From positions 1 through 51,830 of the forward strand of contig DKEW01000074.1 in assembly GCA_002452265.1 (NCBI GenBank): a DNA stretch of 51,830 nucleotides. Reading direction: 5' to 3'. Origin of the DNA: Pelobacter sp. UBA6812 (lineage in GTDB: Bacteria; Desulfobacterota; Desulfuromonadia; Desulfuromonadales; Syntrophotaleaceae). This document shows, piece by piece, positions 1-10,357 of the stretch (its first letter is position 1; each line of letters begins with the position of its first letter). The notes beneath the pieces were generated by a model. The model had not been told where the DNA came from. It saw nothing but the letters and a program-made list of their open reading frames with translations, and made no database searches. The translations under genes were made by a program, and so were the position numbers.

Positions 1-72
1 GGCGGTGGTTCCGGCGGTGGTTCCGGCGGTGGTTCCGGCGGTGGTTCCGGCGGTGGTTCCGGCGGTGGTTCG
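1..72 (+). repeat. 12-bp tandem repeat encoding GGGS
   Basis: Five perfect copies of ggcggtggttcc (1-60) and a sixth differing only at the last base (61-72). The array touches the window edge, so the copy number is a minimum. The unit length is a multiple of three, so gain or loss of copies would change linker length without shifting the frame. Confidence 0.95.
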
Positions 73-513
73 GATTATGGTATAGCGCAGGTTACGCGAG
101 TACAGCCTGCACTCGGCAAACCAGCTCTGTCTGAGAAATGGCAATCTTATTTTATGCAGGATATGGGCCTTGTCGGCACGGCTGAGAACTCGGACCGGCC
201 GGAGGAACTTTCGGACAGGCCGTTTCAAGGATTGGATAGTCGCTGGATGTGGACCGGGGTAGCGTTATTTCTTGGTTTCATGATTGTAGCCAGCCTGGCG
301 GTCCATGCACTGGAAAGAAACTATTTGCGTGCGTCTGCATTGCTGGCGGGAGGTTTCATGCTGGCCTCTCTAATCTTTTCTCTCGTGAATAATCTGCAAT
401 TGACTCTAGCGCATATGGTAGTTTCGTTGTTCATCAAGGGAACAGTGGGTTTTGCCGTAGCGTTACTCGTCGGATTTCCTTTCCGGCTTTATCGCAGCAG
501 AAACGATCCATGA
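1..513 (+). CDS. 3' part of a membrane protein with a Gly-Gly-Gly-Ser linker (partial)
   Basis: The frame is open from the first base, so the true start lies left of the window. Six tandem GGGS units open the visible part, followed by about 55 polar residues and then three hydrophobic stretches (from the WMWTGVALFLG region, the ASALLAGGFMLASL region and the LTLAHMVVSLFIKG region) that look like membrane helices. The protein ends in a basic tail (RLYRSRNDP). The arrangement suggests a soluble domain outside the window joined by a flexible linker to a small C-terminal membrane domain. I do not recognise the family. An internal ATG at 154 could be called as the start, but the frame continues unbroken through the repeat, so a fragment is more likely. 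The tgt gene cluster on the other strand converges on it. Confidence 0.7.
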   Translation, partial: GGGSGGGSGGGSGGGSGGGSGGGSDYGIAQVTRVQPALGKPALSEKWQSYFMQDMGLVGTAENSDRPEELSDRPFQGLDSRWMWTGVALFLGFMIVASLAVHALERNYLRASALLAGGFMLASLIFSLVNNLQLTLAHMVVSLFIKGTVGFAVALLVGFPFRLYRSRNDP

Positions 514-570
514 GAATGCGGTGGTGCAGGTTCTGATCGGAATATCGCAGTCTAAGTTCCAAATGGATTT

Positions 571-1368
571 TCAGACAAGACCCCGTCGTCGCAGGTCCTC
601 TTTAATCAGGTTTTTCTGGGAAGGGGTCAGGCGGCGGGTGGCGGATAACTGCAAGATTTCCGGGCCGCGCATTTTTGGCAGCCAGAGGGTGAACCAGATT
701 CCGGGGGTATGGGGATTTTTAAGTATAGCCGTACGCAGCGCTTGGCGTAACCCCCAGCGGGGGTGTCTGGCGATGATGGAGATGGTTTCGGCAGTGGCTG
801 TGGAGCCTCGCAGGAATTGCGCAATGGCCATTTCCTGCAGGCGCGGATTGCCAAGGCAGGGTTCCATCAGTGCAACATGACCTTCCTTGAGAATCGCTGC
901 AACGACAGCGGATGAGGCTCTGCGGGAAAGGGTTATCTTGTTGCCCAGGGGGGTGGTTGGCAGGCGCTGAATGATGAGGCGTTCGGCAGCCAGTTTTTGA
1001 TCTGGCGAGACACCGGGTAAAAAACAGATGTCCGCCAGTTCAAACAGGCGAAGCAACGGCAGCAGGGTTTGCAGGACCGGTGCCGGAAGGTGCGGGTTTT
1101 TGATCAAAGCCAGGCGTATCTTATGGCTGCCTTGAGCCTGCTCCATCCGGTACACGGCCTGCAGCAGATCCTCGCTGAGATCGCGGCGTTTGAGCAGGGC
1201 CAGCAGGTGCGGTTCCTCCAGGGCCCGGTTTTTCAGTGCCGTGCGCACCACCTCCAACGCCGGGTCCTGCATGATACCGAACAGTTCCTCGGAACCGCAG
1301 GTCAGGGCACGCTGCAGGCGCCGTGCAAGATCGCTGCTGATATGGCCACTTTTAGATCGACTGTCCAA
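571..1368 (-). CDS. hypothetical protein with HEAT-like helical repeats
   Basis: A 265-residue, soluble, Leu/Ala/Arg-rich protein with no signal peptide or membrane segment. Several segments have the pattern of paired helices with recurring 'NP' turns (ALIKNPHLPAPVL, PCLGNPRLQEMAI, AILKNPHTPGIWF), resembling the DUF2336/HEAT-like scaffolds seen in delta-proteobacteria; this is a resemblance only. The start is TTG, preceded by AGGG about nine bases upstream. It lies 71 bp downstream of tgt on the same strand and may be co-transcribed with it. No catalytic motif is visible, and a protein-binding role is a guess. Confidence 0.65.
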   Translation of the reverse strand: MDSRSKSGHISSDLARRLQRALTCGSEELFGIMQDPALEVVRTALKNRALEEPHLLALLKRRDLSEDLLQAVYRMEQAQGSHKIRLALIKNPHLPAPVLQTLLPLLRLFELADICFLPGVSPDQKLAAERLIIQRLPTTPLGNKITLSRRASSAVVAAILKEGHVALMEPCLGNPRLQEMAIAQFLRGSTATAETISIIARHPRWGLRQALRTAILKNPHTPGIWFTLWLPKMRGPEILQLSATRRLTPSQKNLIKEDLRRRGLV

Positions 1369-1439
1369 AATGAGTGCCCTGTTTGTTGATCCCGTCTACT
1401 CGGTTGTTAAGCAACTAACAGCCTTATCTTCCTCATTTA

Positions 1440-2549
1440 TTAACCGTCTGCCCCGTATTCTTCCAGGAAGTTTTTCTTGAAAGCGGCAAAGTCGCCCGCC
1501 TCGATAGCTTGTCGTACATCGGCCATCATATTCAGGTAAAAATGCACGTTATGAATGGCGGACAGGGTCGCCGAAAGAATTTCGTTGGATTTGAACAGGT
1601 GATGCAGGTAAGCGCGGCTGAAGTTGCGGCAGCAATAACAGTCGCACGAAGCATCCACCGGGAAAAAGTCCCGGCGGTAACGCCGATGGGTCAGGCGAAT
1701 TTTCCCGCGACGCGTAAAGAGCGTGGCACTGCGTGCATAGCGGGTAGGAATGACGCAATCGAACATATCCATGCCACGCTCCACGCTTTCCAGAATATCT
1801 TCAGGCAGGCCCACGCCCATCAGGTAACGCGGCTTGTTTTCGGGCAGCATGGGTGCCGTGTAATCGACCACTTTTTTCAACAGCTCCAGCCCCTCGCCGA
1901 CGCTGACCCCGCCGATGGCATAACCGGGAAAGTTCATGGTGGTCATTTGCCGCGCACATTCCTGACGCAGATCTTCATATATGCCGCCCTGCACGATGCC
2001 GAACAGGGCCTGGTCGCTGCGGCCATGACTCTTCAGACAGGCTTCCGCCCAACGCAGGGTTTTGCGGATCGATTTCGCGGCATAATCATGGGTCGCCGGA
2101 AAGGGGATGCATTCATCAAAGGCCATGATGATGTCAGCGCCCAGGGAATTCTGGATGGCCATGGCTTCCGCCGGACCCAGGAAAATTTCCTCCCCTGTTA
2201 TTTCATGATGAAAAAATACACCGGTTTCTGTGATGCGTTTTTTCGGCAGGGAAAAGACCTGGAATCCACCGCTGTCGGTGAGAATCGGATGGGGCCAGTT
2301 CATGAAACGGTGCAGCCCCCCGGCTTTTTCGATCAGTCCCTCGCCAGGTGCAAGATGCAGATGGTACGTGTTGGAAAGAATGATCTGAGCTCCGGTCTCT
2401 TCAACCTGCGCCGGTGTCATGGCTTTGAGGGCGCCATGGGTGCCGACAGGCATGAAGATAGGGGTTTCGATGGTGCCGTGAGGGGTTGTTAACCGGCCAC
2501 GGCGTGCAGCCGTTTGCGAATCGGTGGCGAGCAGTGAAAATTCGAACAT
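1440..2549 (-). CDS. tgt: queuine/preQ1 tRNA-guanine transglycosylase
   Basis: Exchanges the wobble guanine of tRNAs with GUN anticodons for preQ1 in queuosine synthesis, acting in the cytosol. The 369-residue length is normal for the bacterial enzyme. The general-base Asp lies in TDSGGFQVFS (D92) and the nucleophile in MDMFDCVIPTRYAR (D264). The zinc site reads C302-x-C304-x2-C307 with H333, the same spacing as the well-studied Zymomonas enzyme. The substrate loop GIVQGG is present near 184-189. The start ATG has an AGGGATGG-type Shine-Dalgarno. It is divergent from ftsH across about 215 bp and is followed by the HEAT-like gene. queA is not in the window. Confidence 0.97.
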   Translation of the reverse strand: MFEFSLLATDSQTAARRGRLTTPHGTIETPIFMPVGTHGALKAMTPAQVEETGAQIILSNTYHLHLAPGEGLIEKAGGLHRFMNWPHPILTDSGGFQVFSLPKKRITETGVFFHHEITGEEIFLGPAEAMAIQNSLGADIIMAFDECIPFPATHDYAAKSIRKTLRWAEACLKSHGRSDQALFGIVQGGIYEDLRQECARQMTTMNFPGYAIGGVSVGEGLELLKKVVDYTAPMLPENKPRYLMGVGLPEDILESVERGMDMFDCVIPTRYARSATLFTRRGKIRLTHRRYRRDFFPVDASCDCYCCRNFSRAYLHHLFKSNEILSATLSAIHNVHFYLNMMADVRQAIEAGDFAAFKKNFLEEYGADG

Positions 2550-2683
2550 GGTCTATGCCATCCCTGCGTTTTTAAAGGTAGAATGAAAAAAGGCTCAAGC
2601 TGTTCTTGAACCCTGCCGGGACTTTATCAGAAGCCTTCCACGAAAGCAACTGTTGGGGGCTTTGATCTTCTTACAATGGGCGG

Positions 2684-2711
2684 TTGTCGCTGGCTGGAGT
2701 CCTGTTACTAT
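2684..2711 (+). promoter_or_regulatory. candidate sigma-70 promoter for ftsH
   Basis: TTGTCG (2684-2689), a 16-base spacer and TACTAT (2706-2711); each hexamer matches the consensus at four of six positions. It lies about 55 bp upstream of the ftsH start in the tgt/ftsH divergent region. Confidence 0.35.
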
Positions 2712-2765
2712 TTCACATGAAGAGTTTGTCTGTTTCAGGGGAAATACCACGAAAGGAATCGATGG

Positions 2766-4724
2766 ATGACGCGAAGTTTTTTCTGGCAGATGCTGATTGT
2801 TCTGGCGGCGGTGCTGTTTTTCAATTATGTGTTGACAAATCTGTCACCTCAAACCCCGGAACCGGTGGTCGAGGTTAGTTACAGCCGATTTAAAACCGAA
2901 TTGGCGGCAGACAACGTGTCCTCCGTGACGTTTGATGGGAACAACCTGGTTGGCGATCTTAGAGAACGCGCGGCGGTGGATAATGTCCCGGGGAGCGTGG
3001 TTGAAAAGACCTTCTTGCGTTTTCGCACAACCATGCCGCCCGTACCGGATACCCGCTTGCTTGACGATCTACAGCAACGCAAGGTGAATGTGAGTGTTCA
3101 TCCGGAGAAAAAACCTTCGGCATGGGCGACCGCACTGATTTACATGCTGCCATGGATATTGATCGTGGCGGTGTGGTGGTTTGTGATCAAGGGGATGCGT
3201 ACCCGCCAGGGCCCGGGCGGTGGCGTGATGGGCGGTTTTGCCAAGTCCGGTGCCAAAATGTATACCAAGGAACGTTCCCGCGTTACTTTTGCGGATGTGG
3301 CCGGGCTGGAAGAAGCCAAGCAGGAGCTTATGGAAGTTGTAGAATTTCTGCAAAACCCCAAGCGTTTCATGCGCCTGGGCGCCAAGGCGCCGCGTGGTGT
3401 GTTGCTGGTCGGACCGCCCGGTACCGGGAAAACCCTGATGGCACGTGCCGTGGCAGGGGAGGCGGGGGTGCCATTTTTTACTATTTCAGCATCACAGTTT
3501 ATCGAAATGTTTGTTGGGGTAGGCGCCAGTCGTGTGCGTGATCTGTTTGGAAACGCCAAGAAAAACGCACCCAGCATCATTTTTATCGACGAACTCGATG
3601 CGGTCGGTCGAGCCAGGGGGACCGGCCTTGGGGGCGGCAACGATGAACGGGAACAGACCCTGAATCAGTTGTTGTCGGAGATGGACGGTTTCGAGGCCCA
3701 TGATGAGGTTATCGTCATGTCCGCAACCAACCGTCCGGATGTTCTCGATCCGGCCTTGTTGCGTCCGGGCCGCTTCGATCGGCAGGTGGTGGTGGAACGG
3801 CCTGACTGGCGAGCCCGGGAGGAAATCCTCAAGGTTCACACACGGTCCGTGCCCCTTGCGGACGATGTCGACCTGCGGGTCATGGCGCGCAGCACGCCCG
3901 GCATGTGCGGTGCGGATCTGGAAAATCTTGTGAACGAGGCGGCTTTGATCGCAGCCCGTGAAGATGCCCAGGCGGTGACCATGGAGCATTTCGAGAGGGC
4001 CAAAGACCGAGTTCTCATGGGGACCGAGCGCAAACTCGTCATGTCGCAGCAGGAAAAGCGCATTACCGCCTATCACGAGGCAGGGCATACCCTGCTGGCG
4101 CGCCTGTGTCCCGGTGCCGACCCGATTCACAAGGTTTCCATCATTCCGCGCGGTCAGGCGCTGGGGGTCACTCAGCAACTACCGGTGGATGATCGCTATC
4201 ATTACTCTCGTTCCTATCTGATGACCCGCATCGCCGTCAGTCTGGGCGGCCGCGCTGCTGAAAAGATAGTTTTCGACGAGTTTTCCACCGGCGCGCAAAA
4301 CGATTTGAAGCAGGCTACCGAGCTTGCTGAAAAGATGGTCTGTCAGTGGGGGATGAGCGAACGCATCGGTCCGTTGAGTTTCAGTCGTGGCGAGGAACAC
4401 CCCTTTTTGGGCCGCAAGCTGGCCAGTGACAACTCATTCAGTGAGCATATGGCCTGGATTATCGATCAGGAGATCGAAAAGATTGTCAAGACCGGCGACC
4501 AACAGGCCAACGATATCATTGCCAACCATTTATCGGCGTTACGTAAACTCGCCGAGGCGCTGCTCGAGGAAGAAGTGCTTGATCATAAGCGCGTGGATGA
4601 AGTCCTTCGGGAGGCAGGGGTGGATGTAAAAGAAGCTGCCGATGTAAAAGAAGCTGCCGAGGGAAAACCGGCCGGGGGTAACCTGGTGCAAGGGGAGTTG
4701 GCAGGGGGAGCCGTGGAAACCTGA
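2766..4724 (+). CDS. ftsH: ATP-dependent zinc metalloprotease FtsH
   Basis: Membrane-anchored AAA+ protease that degrades misfolded membrane proteins and short-lived regulators, in many Gram-negatives including LpxC. It has 652 residues. There are two N-terminal membrane helices (about 7-24 and 120-141) around a periplasmic loop. The AAA domain has Walker A GPPGTGKT (216-223), pore loop FVGVGA (249-254), Walker B IIFIDELDA (271-279) and the second region of homology around 321-339. The protease domain has HEAGH (437-441) and the third zinc ligand D513. The C-terminal tail is low complexity with a short duplication. The ATG at 2766 is in frame; a neighbouring ATG at 2762 is not. An AAAGGAAT Shine-Dalgarno lies just upstream. 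The large LPS block in the same window makes LpxC control a plausible role. Confidence 0.97.
   Translation: MTRSFFWQMLIVLAAVLFFNYVLTNLSPQTPEPVVEVSYSRFKTELAADNVSSVTFDGNNLVGDLRERAAVDNVPGSVVEKTFLRFRTTMPPVPDTRLLDDLQQRKVNVSVHPEKKPSAWATALIYMLPWILIVAVWWFVIKGMRTRQGPGGGVMGGFAKSGAKMYTKERSRVTFADVAGLEEAKQELMEVVEFLQNPKRFMRLGAKAPRGVLLVGPPGTGKTLMARAVAGEAGVPFFTISASQFIEMFVGVGASRVRDLFGNAKKNAPSIIFIDELDAVGRARGTGLGGGNDEREQTLNQLLSEMDGFEAHDEVIVMSATNRPDVLDPALLRPGRFDRQVVVERPDWRAREEILKVHTRSVPLADDVDLRVMARSTPGMCGADLENLVNEAALIAAREDAQAVTMEHFERAKDRVLMGTERKLVMSQQEKRITAYHEAGHTLLARLCPGADPIHKVSIIPRGQALGVTQQLPVDDRYHYSRSYLMTRIAVSLGGRAAEKIVFDEFSTGAQNDLKQATELAEKMVCQWGMSERIGPLSFSRGEEHPFLGRKLASDNSFSEHMAWIIDQEIEKIVKTGDQQANDIIANHLSALRKLAEALLEEEVLDHKRVDEVLREAGVDVKEAADVKEAAEGKPAGGNLVQGELAGGAVET
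4623..4658 (+). repeat. 18-bp tandem duplication in the ftsH tail
   Basis: gatgtaaaagaagctgcc occurs twice in a row and encodes DVKEAA twice. It is in frame and lies in the disordered C-terminal tail, so it is probably neutral. Confidence 0.9.
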
Positions 4725-4888
4725 GTTTCAGGCGTGTTGAGAACCTTCTCGTCGGACCATTTATTGCTGTGTTAGTACAGGCGGATAGTAAGATTTGCCA
4801 GGGTGAAATGTTACCCGTTTGCAGCTGATTGGTCCGGCCGCAGGTTGATAGTGGTGCAATTATTATGGGGTCGAATCCAGTATGAAAT

Positions 4889-4920
4889 AAAAAGGCCTAC
4901 GGGAAACCGCAGGCCTTTTT
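4889..4920 (-). terminator. rho-independent terminator of eno, possibly bidirectional
   Basis: Read on the minus strand: aaaaaggcct, an inner GCGG/CCGT arm with one wobble, then aggccttttt. The stem has a 4-base loop and T-runs on both sides, so it can also end ftsH transcripts arriving from the left. Confidence 0.9.
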
Positions 4921-4946
4921 CGTTAGGCGTAAAAATTGTAATCAGA

Positions 4947-6233
<1,287 letters not shown>

Positions 6234-6612
6234 GACAAGCCCCTCTGAAAAAGATTTGTATTAGGTACGATTCATACAGGTCGTAAGACCGCCCCTTTTA
6301 TAGCACATTGGCTTCGAATTGGAACCTCTTTTTTGGAATTTTCAACTTAACTGAACATCCGAAAAGGATTGATTTTGCCGGACGATCAGTGGTAAATGAA
6401 AAAGATTACGCAACTAATCCGGATCAATCCTGAAGAGTTTTAGTGAAGCCGTCGGCTGCGGGCCATTTTGGGTTTATGCGTTTCGCATGCATTGACTGTA
6501 TTGCAGGGGCTCTGCAGAAAACATCATTTGAGCCGGCTTCAGTCGTTTGCAATGGGCGGCTTCGCCATGTTGCCTCAGGGCTTATCCGGGTTAAGGGAAT
6601 AAAGGATATTTT
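6234..6612. other. intergenic region between divergent eno and phoH
   Basis: 379 bp without a convincing gene. On the minus strand a TATAAA box (around 6300) about 65 bp before eno could be its -10, but I see no good -35. The right part (about 6420-6600) has a minus-strand open frame overlapping phoH; I regard it as a shadow. Nothing else recognised. Confidence 0.6.
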
Positions 6613-7632
6613 TTGAGTATACGGGATTTCCACGGGAGGTTTGTGGCCGAAGATCAACGGCTGGCGAACCTCCTTTTCGGTCAAGCCAATATTAACCTGA
6701 AGCAGATCGAACAAATCCTCGGGGTGAGCATTGCTTCCAAGGGGAACGAGCTGCACATTGCCGGGGACGATCATCAGGTTGCCCTGGCACAACGCCTGCT
6801 CGAAGAGTTGTACGGTCTTCTTAAGGCGGATTATCCCCTTTACCCGCCTGATATCGACTATGCCATACGCATTCTCAGCGCCGATGGCAAGGCGCGGTTG
6901 AAGGATATTTTTCTCGATACGGTTTGCATCTCCGCACGCAAAAAAATCATCTCCCCCAAAAGCCTTGCCCAAAAGGGTTATATTGATGCCATTCGTCACA
7001 ACGAGGTTGTGTTTGGCATTGGTCCGGCCGGCACCGGCAAGACCTATCTGGCCATGGCCATGGCGGTGTCCTTTTTATTGAAAAAAGAAGTTGCGCGCAT
7101 CGTGTTGGTGCGACCCGCTGTGGAGGCCGGTGAGAAACTCGGATTTTTGCCCGGGGATATTGCCGAGAAGGTTAATCCTTATTTGCGCCCGCTTTACGAT
7201 GCCCTTTTCGATATGCTTGATTACGAACGTGGGCAGATATTGATCGAAAAAGGGGTCATCGAGGTGGCTCCTCTCGCGTTTATGCGTGGGCGCACCCTCA
7301 ATGATGCGTTTGTTATTCTTGATGAGGCGCAAAATACTACGGCCGAGCAGATGAAGATGTTTCTCACCCGACTTGGTTTTGGCAGCCGGGCCGTCATCAC
7401 CGGCGATGTTACTCAGATCGATCTGCCGACCGGCCGCAAATCAGGTTTGAAAGAAGCTGCCGAGATTTTGCGGGGGATTAAGGGGATTCATTTTAACTTT
7501 TTTTCCGATCGCGATGTAGTGCGCCACCCCATTGTTCAGGCCATTGTCCAGGCTTACGACCGGGACCGGACCCGAAAAGCTGCGGCGACTGCAAGTGAAG
7601 GAGACACAGACCATTATGACCGGCAAGACTGA
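6613..7632 (+). CDS. PhoH-family ATPase (PhoH-like, KH-type N-terminus)
   Basis: P-loop NTPase of the PhoH family, thought to act in RNA metabolism and usually linked to ybeY, as here. It has 339 residues. The N-terminal ~90 residues resemble a small RNA-binding domain (NLKQIEQILGVSI). Walker A is GPAGTGKT (137-144) and Walker B is FVILDEAQN (DE at 237-238), followed by the GDVTQIDLP motif. The start is TTG, six bases after AAAGGAT; a GTG at 6643 is the alternative. It begins a run of overlapping genes: its 3' end overlaps the next start by 17 bp. Confidence 0.93.
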   Translation: MSIRDFHGRFVAEDQRLANLLFGQANINLKQIEQILGVSIASKGNELHIAGDDHQVALAQRLLEELYGLLKADYPLYPPDIDYAIRILSADGKARLKDIFLDTVCISARKKIISPKSLAQKGYIDAIRHNEVVFGIGPAGTGKTYLAMAMAVSFLLKKEVARIVLVRPAVEAGEKLGFLPGDIAEKVNPYLRPLYDALFDMLDYERGQILIEKGVIEVAPLAFMRGRTLNDAFVILDEAQNTTAEQMKMFLTRLGFGSRAVITGDVTQIDLPTGRKSGLKEAAEILRGIKGIHFNFFSDRDVVRHPIVQAIVQAYDRDRTRKAAATASEGDTDHYDRQD

Positions 7633-9991
7633 TCGCAAGCAGGAAAGCCCTGGGCGCAAGAGCAAACCTGGTCCTGCCTTCATGAGCTTTCAGCTTTCCA
7701 TGGATCAAGCTACGCAGCGCAACCTGATGTTGTTGTTGGTGAGCATTCTGATTGCTTTTATCGTTATCCCCAAGGGAAGCTTCATCCCTGGTTTTTATCA
7801 ACCGGGCGATATTGCCTCGCGCAATGTTAAAGCACCTCGAGATTTGCTTGTACCCGATGAGTCCCTGACTGAAAAAAAACAACGGGAAGCCGCTGATGCG
7901 GTCTTGCCCATCTACGATTACGATCCTCGTGCGGGGCGTGATATTACTGAACGCCTTAAACAGGGCTTCGTGATATTGCAAAAGCAAGTTGAGTCGGGGT
8001 CTGTGGGGCGTCATGATCTTGAAACTCTGCTCGGGATCAGTCTCACGGATGCCGAACTGACCGTATTGCGGCAAGTGGCCGCCAAACCTGAACAGGTTGC
8101 GTTGCTTGTTCAGGCCCTTCAGCAAGTGATGCTCAACCAGATTGTCGGTAATCTGCAGCTTTTTCAAACAGGTGGAGAGCGCGGTATCGTCATTCGCAAC
8201 CTGATCACCCGGGAAGAGCGGATAACGCAGGGGCTCGATCAGGTTATCGGTATCGGTGACGCTTTCGACCAGGTATCCGGGCAGCTTGCCAAGCTTAAAA
8301 ACCTGTCAAACGAAGATCGAAAAATTTTATATGCCCAGGTTTCAAAACTGTTGCGTCCCAACCTCACTTACAATCAGAGCGAGACGGAAAATCGACGCAT
8401 AGCAGGGCGGGATGCGGTCAAGCCGGTTCTCATGCAGGTTAAAAAAGGTGAGATGATCGTTCGTGAAGGCGAACGGGTTACCGAGGAGCAGGTAAACAAA
8501 CTCAAAGCTTTGCGTGATTTCGGTAGCGATCACATGCCTTTGCGCATGGCTGTTGGATTATCCCTGGCACTGGTACTGTTGTTGTCCATATGCCATCGCT
8601 ATGGTCGCCGCAACATTAGCAAGTATCGACCCGACAACCGCGATCTGTTTTTTATGGCGGCAACTTTTGTCGGTTTGTTCATCCTGGTCAAATTATCCAT
8701 TTTTATCTGTGCGGCACTGGAGGGGTCTTTTCCTTATATTGAGTCTTCCAGTTATTATTACGTCTTCCCATTCGCCGCCGGGGCCATGCTGGTGCGTATT
8801 GTCCTCAACTCCGAGGTTGCTTTAATCTTCGGTGTGGCTTTTTCCATGGTGATCGGGCTGCTTTTCGGCGATAACCTGCACATTGCCCTGTTTGCTCTGG
8901 TCGGGAATCTCACAGGGGGGCACTGGGTGCGCCACTGTACCCAGAGGACCAGCCTGTATCAGGCCGGTTGGCGTCTGTCTCTGGCCAATGTAGGCATGGT
9001 GTTGGCCACACAACTCATCGCAGGGCGTGGGTTCGATATCCAGATGCTTTACAAAGCCGGTTTTGGTTTTGCCGGCGGCTTCGTTTGTGCAATGCTGGTT
9101 ACCGGCTTGGTTCCGTTGGTTGAAGCTGTATTTAAATATACGACCAACATCAAGTTGCTCGAACTTGCCAACATGAATACCCCGGTACTGCGCGAATTGA
9201 TGATACAGGCTCCCGGTACCTATCACCATTCCATTATTGTCGGCAACCTGGCCGAGGCAGCGGCTGAAACCATCGGCGCCAATCCACTGCTCGCGAGGGT
9301 GGCGGCCTATTATCATGATATTGGAAAAATCCGCAAACCCCTCTATTTTGTTGAAAATATAGGTGTTCAGGAAAATCGCCATAATAAGCTCAGCCCTTCC
9401 ATGAGTGCTTTGATTCTCATGTCGCATGTCAAGGAAGGGGCCGATATGGCGCGGGAAAACAAACTCGGCCAGACTCTGCACGATATTATTCGTCAGCACC
9501 ACGGTACGGCCCTGATCAAATTCTTTTACGACAAGGCCAAGAATCAGGAAGATCCCGAGGTGCAGCAGATCAACGAACGTGATTACCGGTATCCCGGTCC
9601 CAAGCCTCAGACCCGCGAGGCAGCGTTGATCATGCTGGCTGATTCTATCGAAGCGGCCAGTCGCACTCTGACAGATCCGACGCCGGCCCGTATTCAGGGG
9701 ATGGTGCAGAAAATCATCAACAATATTTTTATTGACGGTCAGCTCGATGAATGTGAATTGACCCTCAAGGATCTGCATAATATCGCCAAGAGTTTTAACC
9801 GCATCCTAGCGGGTATATTTCACCACAGGATCGATTACCCCGAGCCTGTTCATAAGGAACGGGAGAAGGAAACGGTAAAGAAAAAAAATGGGGATGATTC
9901 ACATCGAGAACCGCCAAGAGAACCAAAAGATAGCCCTGGAAACACTGGAAAAGGTAGCTCAGAGGATCTTAAACGACTCGGGATGTCCTGA
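7616..9991 (+). CDS. 7TM-HD family phosphohydrolase (PgpH-like)
   Basis: Integral membrane HD-domain protein; members such as Listeria PgpH hydrolyse c-di-AMP, but the substrate here is unproven. The product is about 791 residues: an N-terminal helix (about 36-52), a long extracytoplasmic domain to about 300, seven membrane helices (about 309-505), then a cytosolic HD domain. HD residues include the YHHS histidines (about 537-538), the HD dyad in YYHDIGK (567-568) and the H in RQHHGTA. The ATG at 7616 is chosen because GAAGGAG lies 12 bases before it; upstream codons in the same frame would overlap phoH by 100 bp. The charged tail overlaps ybeY by 104 bp in another frame. Confidence 0.93.
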   Translation: MTGKTDRKQESPGRKSKPGPAFMSFQLSMDQATQRNLMLLLVSILIAFIVIPKGSFIPGFYQPGDIASRNVKAPRDLLVPDESLTEKKQREAADAVLPIYDYDPRAGRDITERLKQGFVILQKQVESGSVGRHDLETLLGISLTDAELTVLRQVAAKPEQVALLVQALQQVMLNQIVGNLQLFQTGGERGIVIRNLITREERITQGLDQVIGIGDAFDQVSGQLAKLKNLSNEDRKILYAQVSKLLRPNLTYNQSETENRRIAGRDAVKPVLMQVKKGEMIVREGERVTEEQVNKLKALRDFGSDHMPLRMAVGLSLALVLLLSICHRYGRRNISKYRPDNRDLFFMAATFVGLFILVKLSIFICAALEGSFPYIESSSYYYVFPFAAGAMLVRIVLNSEVALIFGVAFSMVIGLLFGDNLHIALFALVGNLTGGHWVRHCTQRTSLYQAGWRLSLANVGMVLATQLIAGRGFDIQMLYKAGFGFAGGFVCAMLVTGLVPLVEAVFKYTTNIKLLELANMNTPVLRELMIQAPGTYHHSIIVGNLAEAAAETIGANPLLARVAAYYHDIGKIRKPLYFVENIGVQENRHNKLSPSMSALILMSHVKEGADMARENKLGQTLHDIIRQHHGTALIKFFYDKAKNQEDPEVQQINERDYRYPGPKPQTREAALIMLADSIEAASRTLTDPTPARIQGMVQKIINNIFIDGQLDECELTLKDLHNIAKSFNRILAGIFHHRIDYPEPVHKEREKETVKKKNGDDSHREPPREPKDSPGNTGKGSSEDLKRLGMS

Positions 9992-10346
9992 TGCCGAACT
10001 GTCGATAGTGATCGTCGACGATGAGCAGATCCAACAGATCAACCGGGACTACCTGCAGCGTGACAAGCCGACCAATGTTATCTCCTTTGCCATGCAGGAA
10101 GGAGAGGATGCAGGCCTTCATCCCGGGTTGCTAGGAGATGTGATTATCTCGGCCGACACCGCAGCCAGGGATGCTCTAGAAGCCGAGCTGACTTTTGAGA
10201 GTGAGCTGTATTTTTTGCTGCTGCACGGTATTCTGCACCTGCTTGGCTACGACCATGAGCGCGGTACCGAAGAAGAGGCGCAGCGCATGGAAGCCCGTGA
10301 AGAAGAGCTTTTTTCGCATATTCGGAAAGAGTTCCTCGGTCACTGA
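9888..10346 (+). CDS. ybeY: endoribonuclease YbeY, rRNA maturation factor
   Basis: Zinc-dependent RNase of 152 residues needed for 16S rRNA 3'-end processing and ribosome quality control. The UPF0054 signature reads HGILHLLGYDHE, with zinc ligands H113, H117 and H123. KPTNVISF (60-67) and LLGDVIIS (81-88) are also diagnostic. The ATG at 9888 has only a loose AAGGAAA signal upstream. A second in-frame ATG at 9894 would shorten the overlap with the preceding gene only slightly, so about 100 bp of overlap is real unless translation starts at a rare codon further in. It is followed by the kinase-phosphatase fusion. Confidence 0.95.
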   Translation: MGMIHIENRQENQKIALETLEKVAQRILNDSGCPDAELSIVIVDDEQIQQINRDYLQRDKPTNVISFAMQEGEDAGLHPGLLGDVIISADTAARDALEAELTFESELYFLLLHGILHLLGYDHERGTEEEAQRMEAREEELFSHIRKEFLGH

Positions 10347-10357
10347 ACAGGGAGCCC

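Noticed and set aside
1509..2492. 327-residue plus-strand open frame opposite tgt
   Set aside because: Shadow of tgt, whose active-site and zinc residues are all present.
6424..6999. 191-residue minus-strand open frame overlapping the PhoH gene
   Set aside because: Mostly antisense to phoH, no ribosome site, no domain.
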